NCBI RefSeq assembly: GCF_027925245.1
Contig: NZ_BSDP01000001.1
Location: 434,001-498,000 of the forward strand
DNA length: 64,000 nt
Reading direction: 5' to 3'
Origin: Agromyces rhizosphaerae
GTDB taxonomy: Bacteria > Actinomycetota > Actinomycetes > Actinomycetales > Microbacteriaceae
Shown here piece after piece: positions 58,856 through 64,000 of this stretch. The notes beneath the pieces were generated by a model. It searched no databases, was not told the origin of the DNA, and saw only the letters and a list, made by a program, of their open reading frames with translations. The position numbers and the translations under genes are program-made. The first letter of the stretch is position 1. Each line of letters starts with the position of its first letter.

Positions 58856-60064
58856 TCAGCCCGAGACGACCTCGTAGGCCTGGCGTGCGATCTCGAGCTC
58901 CTCGTTCGTGGGCACCACGAGCACCTCGACGCGGCTGTCGTCGGCCGAGATGCGCCGCGCGTCGCGCGAGCGCACCGCGTTGCGCTCGGCGTCGAGCACG
59001 ACCCCGAAGCCCTCGAGGCCGCCGAGCACCGCGGCCCGCGCGCGATCGTCGTTCTCCCCCACCCCTGCGGTGAAGACGATCGCGTCGACGCGCCCGAGCT
59101 GCGCCGCATAGGCGCCCACGTACCCCCTGATGCGGTGCGCCCACACGTCGAACGCCACCTGCGACCGCTCGTCGCCCGCGTCGATCGCGGCGTGCAGGTC
59201 GCGCATGTCGCCGTGCCCGGAGAGCCCGAGGATGCCGCTGCGCGAGTTCAGCAGCGCGTCGAGCTCGTCGATCGAGTACCCGGCCCGCCGTGACAGGTGC
59301 AGCAGCACGGCCGGGTCGATGTCGCCCGATCGGGTGCCCATCACGAGCCCCTCGAGCGGGGTCATGCCCATGCTCGTCTCGACCGAGCGGCCGCCGTCGA
59401 CCGCGCAGGCCGACGCCCCGTTGCCGAGGTGGAGCACGATCTGCTTGAGGTCGGCCACGGGCCTGCCGAGGAACTCGGCCGCGGCCCGCGAGACGAACCG
59501 GTGGGAGGTGCCGTGGAACCCGTACCGGCGCACGCGGTGCTTCTCGGCGACCTCCGCGTCGATCGCGTAGGTGTAGGCGGCGGGCGGGAGGGTCTGGTGG
59601 AACGCCGTGTCGAAGATCGCGACGTGCGGCACGTCGGCGAAGGCCTGCTGCGCGGCGACGATGCCGGCGAGGTTCGCGGGGTTGTGCAGCGGCGCGAGCG
59701 CCGAGAGCTCGTCGATGTTGATGCGCACGAGGTCGGTGATGACGGTCGGCTCGAAGAATCGCGCGCCGCCCTGCACGACGCGGTGGCCGACCGCGACGGG
59801 CGGATGCTCGTCGAGCGACGGGCCGTGCGCGGCGAACGCGTCGAGCATGACCTGGAACCCCGCGGTGTGGTCGGCGATCGCGCGCTCGAGCACGGTGGTG
59901 TCCGGGTCGCCGGATGCCGCGTGCACGGAGTGCTTCGCGCGCCCGCCCTCCGCCGCGCCGATGCGCTCGACGAGCCCCGAGGCGAGGGTGCGCGAGTCCT
60001 CGACGTCGATCAGCTGGTACTTGAACGACGACGAGCCCGAGTTGACGACGAGGATCGGGGTCAC
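58856..60064 (-). CDS. ackA: acetate kinase
   Basis: Interconverts acetyl phosphate and acetate with ADP/ATP. 402 residues: VVNSGSSSFKYQL, HRVVQGGARF, the catalytic region IFDTAFHQTLP, YGFHGTSH, LGNGAS, and FTAGVGEN. GTG overlaps the pta stop (GTGA), so pta-ackA are coupled. Confidence 0.97.
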   Translation of the reverse strand: MTPILVVNSGSSSFKYQLIDVEDSRTLASGLVERIGAAEGGRAKHSVHAASGDPDTTVLERAIADHTAGFQVMLDAFAAHGPSLDEHPPVAVGHRVVQGGARFFEPTVITDLVRINIDELSALAPLHNPANLAGIVAAQQAFADVPHVAIFDTAFHQTLPPAAYTYAIDAEVAEKHRVRRYGFHGTSHRFVSRAAAEFLGRPVADLKQIVLHLGNGASACAVDGGRSVETSMGMTPLEGLVMGTRSGDIDPAVLLHLSRRAGYSIDELDALLNSRSGILGLSGHGDMRDLHAAIDAGDERSQVAFDVWAHRIRGYVGAYAAQLGRVDAIVFTAGVGENDDRARAAVLGGLEGFGVVLDAERNAVRSRDARRISADDSRVEVLVVPTNEELEIARQAYEVVSG

Positions 60065-62199
60065 GACGCCACCGGGGCATCCGACTCGGCCGCCTGGATG
60101 GCGGTGATGGCCACGGTGTTCACGATGTCCTGCACGAGCGCCCCTCTCGAGAGGTCGTTGACGGGCTTGTTGAGGCCCTGCAGCACGGGGCCGATCGCCA
60201 CGGCGCCGGCCGAGCGCTGCACCGCCTTGTAGGTGTTGTTGCCGGTGTTGAGGTCGGGGAAGATGAACACCGTCGCGCGGCCGGCCACCTCGGAGTCGGG
60301 CAGCTTGCTCGCGGCGACGGCCACGTCGACCGCCGCGTCGTACTGGATCGGGCCCTCGACCAGCAGGTGCGGCATCCGCTCGCGCACGAGCGCGGTCGCG
60401 GCGCGCACCTTGTCGACGTCGGCACCGGCTCCCGACGACCCCGTCGAGTACGAGAGCATCGCCACCCGCGGGTCGATGCCGAACTGCGCGGCCGTCTGCG
60501 ACGACGAGATCGCGATGTCGGCGAGCTGCTCGGCGGTCGGGTCGGGGTTCACGGCGCAGTCGCCGTAGACGAGCACGCGGTCGGCGAGCGCCATGAGGAA
60601 CACGCTCGAGACGACCGAGACGCCGGGCTTCGTCTTCACGATCTCGAACGACGGCTTGATGGTGTGCGCGGTGGTGTGCGCCGCGCCCGAGACCATGCCG
60701 TCGGCGAGGCCCATGTGCACCATCATCGTGCCGAAGTACGACACGTCGGTGACCCGCTCGCGGGCGCGCTCGAGCGTCATGCCCTTGTGCTGGCGGAGCC
60801 GGTGGTACTCCTCCGCGAACTTCATGCCCATCACCGCGTCGTGCGAACTCACGACCTCGGCGCCGGCGATGTCGAGGCCGAGGCTCAGCGCTCGCGCGCG
60901 CACCTCGATCGACTCGCCGAGGATGGTCAGGCGCGCCACCCCGCGGGCCAGCAGCGTCGCCGCGGCGCGGAGGATGCGGTCGTCGTCGCCCTCCGGCAGC
61001 ACGATGTGCTTGTCCGCCTGCCGGGCGCGCTCGAGCAGTCCGTACTCGAACATCAGCGGCGTGACGACGTCGGCGTGGCTCACGTCGAGCCGGTCGAGCA
61101 GCTCGGTCGTGTCGACGTGACGCTCGAACAGCCGGAGGGCGGTGTCGCGCTTGCGCTGCGACTCGGCCGCCAGCCGGCCGCGCGTGTGGGTGATGCGCAC
61201 GGCGGTGTCGTAGCTGCCGTGGTCGGTGCGGATGATCGGCAGGTCGGTGTGCAGGCCCTCGACCAGGCGCTCGATCTGCTCGGGCAGCTCGAAGCCGCCG
61301 TTCAGCACGACCCCCGAGATCGACGGGAACGTCGCCGACGAGTGGGCGGTCAGCACGCCCAGCAGCACGTCGGCCCGGTCGGCGGGGATCACCACGACCG
61401 AGCCCTCGATGAGGCGCGGCAGCACGTTGACCAGCGACATCGCCGCGACCACGACGCCGAGCGCCTCGCGGTTGAGCAGCTGCGGGTCGCCGGCGTACAG
61501 GTCGCCGTCGACCGCGGTCATGATCGATCCCATCGTCGGGGCGACGAGGTACTGGTCTTCCGGGATCGCCCACACCGCGGGGTCGGCCCTCTCGCCGACG
61601 ACCTCGCGCACGGCGGCGATGAGCTCGTCGAGTCGCTCGTCGTCGGCGCGGTTCACGATGATGCCGAGGAGGGTCGCGTGCTCGTCGTGCAGCTCCTCGA
61701 GCGCGAGCTCGGTGAGCTGGGCGACCTCGGCGGGCGTGCGGGCGTCGACGTAGCCGAGCCGGTCGCCGTCGTCGGTGTCCTGCGGCACGCGCCCGCCGAC
61801 CGCCAGCAGCATCGGCGCGCCGAGGTTCGCCGCGATGCGCGCGTTGTAGCTCAGCTCGGTGGGGCTGCCGACGTCGGTGTAGTCCGAGCCGACGATGACC
61901 ACGGCGTCGCACCGCGCCTCGACGGCCTTGTACCGCCGCACGATCGTGGCGAGCGCCCGCTCGGGGTCGGCGTGCACGTCGTCGTACCGCACGCCGATCG
62001 CCTCGTCGTACCCGGTGTCGACCGCCTCGTGGGCGAGGAGCAGCTCGAGCACGTAGTCGCGTTCGTTCGTCGATCTGGCGACCGGCCTGAAGACGCCGAC
62101 ACGACTCACCCGCCGACTCAGGGTGTCGACCGCGCCGAGCGCGATGGTCGACTTCCCCGTGTTTCCCTCAGCCGATCCGATGTAGATGCTGTGCGCCAC
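60061..62199 (-). CDS. pta: phosphate acetyltransferase (long form)
   Basis: Interconverts acetyl-CoA and acetyl phosphate. 712 residues: BioD-like P-loop domain (SAEGNTGKST), a DRTGG regulatory domain (about 210-330), then the PTA domain (LPEGDDDRILRAA, GLADGMVSGAAHTTAHT, STGSSGAG). GTG 62199 is preferred over ATG 62217 because TAGGCT lies 7 bases before it and homologues begin with the same AHSIYIG stretch. Confidence 0.96.
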   Translation of the reverse strand: MAHSIYIGSAEGNTGKSTIALGAVDTLSRRVSRVGVFRPVARSTNERDYVLELLLAHEAVDTGYDEAIGVRYDDVHADPERALATIVRRYKAVEARCDAVVIVGSDYTDVGSPTELSYNARIAANLGAPMLLAVGGRVPQDTDDGDRLGYVDARTPAEVAQLTELALEELHDEHATLLGIIVNRADDERLDELIAAVREVVGERADPAVWAIPEDQYLVAPTMGSIMTAVDGDLYAGDPQLLNREALGVVVAAMSLVNVLPRLIEGSVVVIPADRADVLLGVLTAHSSATFPSISGVVLNGGFELPEQIERLVEGLHTDLPIIRTDHGSYDTAVRITHTRGRLAAESQRKRDTALRLFERHVDTTELLDRLDVSHADVVTPLMFEYGLLERARQADKHIVLPEGDDDRILRAAATLLARGVARLTILGESIEVRARALSLGLDIAGAEVVSSHDAVMGMKFAEEYHRLRQHKGMTLERARERVTDVSYFGTMMVHMGLADGMVSGAAHTTAHTIKPSFEIVKTKPGVSVVSSVFLMALADRVLVYGDCAVNPDPTAEQLADIAISSSQTAAQFGIDPRVAMLSYSTGSSGAGADVDKVRAATALVRERMPHLLVEGPIQYDAAVDVAVAASKLPDSEVAGRATVFIFPDLNTGNNTYKAVQRSAGAVAIGPVLQGLNKPVNDLSRGALVQDIVNTVAITAIQAAESDAPVAS

Positions 62200-62320
62200 G
62201 GCTTCCAGCCTAGGCATGTTCCGTGCGGGGCGACAGGGTGGCGCCGGTGCGCCGCGAGGGCACCGATCGGATGCCCCGGGGCATCCGTCGCCGTGATCGC
62301 GACCGCCCTTGGACATGCGA

Positions 62321-62410
62321 AGACTCCCCGCGCACCCGCCAGAGCCCGGTTACCCTTGCTGCGTCTCCGCCCTGGGGGAGTTGGCCTGGATGGCGCCACG
62401 CGGGGAGCCG
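62321..62410 (-). ncRNA. ffs: signal recognition particle RNA (4.5S-like)
   Basis: Minus-strand stem CTCCCCGCG/CGCGGGGAG closes a rod. The conserved SRP tip is CCCAGGGCGGAGACGCAGCA: GGAG-type tetraloop with the AGCAG/CAGG internal-loop sequences, followed by AGGGTAACC. Minus-strand TAGACT just upstream is a possible -10. Boundaries are approximate (core 62324-62407). Confidence 0.85.
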
Positions 62411-62496
62411 AGGACCAGTCTACCCGAGCGCGGGCGTGCTGTTCGCCGCGGGCGGAGGCGGTTGCGCGCGGGGCGGCCCCGTCGTTGACTGGCGGC

Positions 62497-63147
62497 ATGC
62501 GCATCGTCATCGCCGGCGGCCACGGCCAGATCGCCCTGCTCCTCGAACGTCGCCTCGCGGACGCCGGGCACGAGCCGGTCGCCCTCATCCGCAACCCGTC
62601 GCACGAGTCCGATGTCGTGGCCGCCGGGGCCGAGCCCGTGGTGCTCGACCTCGAGAGCACCGACGTCGACGCGCTCGCCCGAGTGCTCGCGGGCGCCGAT
62701 GCCGCGGTCTTCGCGGCGGGCGCCGGCCCCGGCAGCACGCCCGAGCGCAAGGGCAGCGTCGACCTCGGGGCATCCGTGCTGCTCGCCGACGCCGCCCACC
62801 TCGCCGGCGTGCGCCGCCTCGTGCAGATCTCGGCCATGAGCGCGGACCGCTACGAGGCCGGCTCCGACGACATCTTCCAGATCTACCTGCAGGCCAAGAG
62901 CGAGGCGGATGCCCGGCTGCGCGACACCGACCTCGACTGGACCATCGTGCGCCCGGGGCGCCTGACGAACGAGCCGGCGACGGGCGGGGTGACGATCGGC
63001 GAGTCGGTCTCGTACGGGGAGATCCCGCGCGACGACGTGGCGGCGGTGATCGCGGAGCTGCTGGGCTCGGGCGCGGGCGTGCACTGGCAGTTCGACCTGG
63101 TGTCGGGCGACACCCCGGTCGGCGAGGCGGTCGCCGCGCTGCGATAG
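62497..63147 (+). CDS. NAD(P)H-binding SDR-like protein
   Basis: 216 residues of the YwnB/HSCARG/atypical SDR type: VIAGGHGQIALLLERRLAD, then SAMSADRYEAGSDD, YLQAKSEADARLRDTDLDWTIVRPGRL, typical of NAD(P)H-binding PF13460. No Tyr-Lys catalytic pair is clear beyond YLQAK. Role unknown. ATG follows GGCGGC; there is no strong ribosome site. Confidence 0.86.
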   Translation: MRIVIAGGHGQIALLLERRLADAGHEPVALIRNPSHESDVVAAGAEPVVLDLESTDVDALARVLAGADAAVFAAGAGPGSTPERKGSVDLGASVLLADAAHLAGVRRLVQISAMSADRYEAGSDDIFQIYLQAKSEADARLRDTDLDWTIVRPGRLTNEPATGGVTIGESVSYGEIPRDDVAAVIAELLGSGAGVHWQFDLVSGDTPVGEAVAALR

Positions 63148-63247
63148 CTCGTCGCATCCGCTCGCCCCCGGTGCCGCCGTCCCGCTCGATGCGGGCTCGC
63201 GGGCGGGTGTCGGGTACGATGATCTGCGGCCGGGTTCACGCCCGCCT

Positions 63248-63335
63248 GGAGGATTCGCCTAGTGGCCTATGGCGCACGCTTGGAAAGCGTGTTGGGTGCA
63301 AGCCCTCAGGGGTTCGAATCCCCTATCCTCCGCCA
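63248..63335 (+). tRNA. tRNA-Ser (anticodon GGA)
   Basis: Class II tRNA: acceptor GGAGGAT/ATCCTCC, anticodon stem CACGC/GCGTG around TTGGAAA, long variable arm (TTGGGTGCAAGCCCTC), and T-arm GGGGTTCGAATCCCC. CCA encoded at 63333-63335. Decodes TCC/TCT. Confidence 0.97.
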
Positions 63336-63708
63336 ATGTGATGAGTCGCGACAGAGGTGACACCTGATTCGCGTGGACGTCGCACTTCTTCCGTCGCCGC
63401 GCACGTCGCCATGGGCTGCCCGCATGGACAACTCGCGTTCCCCCGGCGAGGTCGAGGTCGAGCAGAGTCGGCGCCTTCACCGCGAACACGCGGTCGTACA
63501 CGACCACGGTGCAGGCCGACGGCACGGCCGGCGGCACGTTCGGTGCGTCCATCACCGGAATCGTCGCGAGGGGCTCCGCCACCGTCACCGCCGAATTGTC
63601 GTTGTCGTCCGGACCCATCACGGGGAAGACGACCGCCGAGGTGGAGAAGTCGTTCCAGAACTTCGCATGGTCCTGCAGCGTGCTGCAGTAGGCGACGTTC
63701 CGGACGTC
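63336..63708 (-). pseudogene. coding-like remnant beside tRNA-Ser, in frame behind a TAG
   Basis: On the minus strand from about 63700 to 63450 the codons have very GC-rich third positions and give a natural-looking protein (YCSTLQDHAKFWNDF, SACTVVVYDRVFAVKAP). The frame is the same as that of the gene ending at the TAG at 63711-63709, and no good start codon follows the stop until GTG 63621. Below about 63450 the quality decays into Arg-rich sequence and then the tRNA. The plus strand also has a GC3-rich frame ending TAG 63691. Either a nonsense-broken gene or a recent insertion junction. Confidence 0.4.
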
Positions 63709-63999
63709 CTAGTCGGCTGAGCCCACGCGCTCCCCGCGGTGGAAGCGCGACAGGAAGTCGTCCATGCCCAGCCTGCTCGGGCGACGCAGCGTGACGATCG
63801 GCTGGCCCCTCGCGATGGTGCCGTAGTCGTCGGTCAAGATCACCGTGGCGATCGTCTCTCCCGCAGCGAGGTGCGTCCCGACGAGCGTGGACACCTGCTG
63901 CTGCGCCCCCTCCTGCGTGTGGTCGACGACACTGCCGAGGAACTCGCGAACGTGGTTCGGCCCGGTGACGAACGCCGCGAAGCCGCGCGGCCATCCGCT
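63709..63999 (-). CDS. hypothetical protein, N-terminus beyond the window end
   Basis: The last 96 codons of a minus-strand gene: ...TGPNHVREFLGSVVDH, then THLAAGETIATVILTDDYG, RRPSRLGMDDFLSRF and stop TAG at 63711. High GC3 supports coding. No family recognised. It may read on into the remnant at 63336-63708 if the TAG is a mutation. The start lies outside the window. Confidence 0.55.
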   Translation of the reverse strand, partial: SGWPRGFAAFVTGPNHVREFLGSVVDHTQEGAQQQVSTLVGTHLAAGETIATVILTDDYGTIARGQPIVTLRRPSRLGMDDFLSRFHRGERVGSAD

Positions 64000-64000
64000 C

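Noticed and set aside
63509..63691. 60-codon plus ORF MQADGTAGGTFG...
   Set aside because: GC3-rich but no ribosome site or upstream start; the minus frame looks more protein-like. Kept as an uncertain remnant instead.

Overview
The window is very GC-rich (I judge it about 70-73%), with third codon positions almost all G or C. It is dense and collinear, and many adjacent genes are joined by ATGA or GTGA overlaps. Three things point to a high-GC actinobacterium, most likely Microbacteriaceae (Agromyces- or Microbacterium-like): the reduced Tad pilus locus with a DUF4244 pilin next to a 6C small RNA, the TopA with a lysine-rich tail instead of zinc fingers, and an intein-carrying Rv2578c-type radical SAM gene behind an actinobacterial LexA box. 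The genus is an inference. The window reads as ordinary chromosome. Only the last ~700 bases, beyond a tRNA-Ser gene, look like accessory DNA.

Layout. 1-6060: minus-strand genes for succinate-semialdehyde dehydrogenase (cut by the window start), a NIPSNAP-like protein, nicotinamidase, an M20 peptidase coupled to a D-Ala-D-Ala carboxypeptidase, and a Gfo/Idh oxidoreductase. 6114-9106: a GNAT acetyltransferase convergent with a secreted alpha-amylase (GH13 + CBM25 + CBM20) that lies behind a LacI-type operator. 9256-16232: tRNA-Thr, a TetR regulator with its operator, a secreted TAP-like hydrolase, and the topA-tmk-holB operon. 16588-19949: the Tad/Flp locus and the 6C RNA. 20140-27264: acs, RidA, DUF4177, a bifunctional penicillin-binding protein with PASTA domains coupled to a phosphoesterase, tRNA-Pro and VanZ.

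27278-33903: a cell-surface polysaccharide block (LCP ligase, initiating sugar transferase, UDP-glucose dehydrogenase, polysaccharide pyruvyl transferase, DUF418 protein). 34039-36954: a 971-residue membrane protein ending in a hydrolase-like segment. 36959-42665: thymidine kinase, a NarL-type response regulator, a sensor histidine kinase and two membrane proteins that look like degenerate kinases. 42729-45778: the intein-bearing radical SAM protein with its SOS box, and malate:quinone oxidoreductase. 45914-51366: a MerR regulator, asd and lysC, and a TetR-controlled ABC exporter. 51369-54163: recR and dnaX. 54333-57624: a flavin monooxygenase / BASS transporter / SDR operon. 57655-62410: NUDIX, signal peptidase I, ackA-pta and the SRP RNA. 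62497-64000: an NAD(P)-binding protein, tRNA-Ser and a broken or partial gene at the edge.

Functional themes are acetate and acetyl-CoA metabolism (acs, pta-ackA), envelope assembly, replication and repair (topA, tmk, holB, dnaX, recR, ffs, the SOS-regulated radical SAM gene) and the aspartate pathway. The two most unusual features are the mini-intein that splits the iron-sulfur cluster motif of an SOS-controlled radical SAM enzyme, and a two-component locus with one intact kinase flanked by two paralogous membrane proteins whose ATPase motifs are missing. Many genes appear to be leaderless: a TANNNT box lies 6-7 bases before the start codon, and this decided several starts below.
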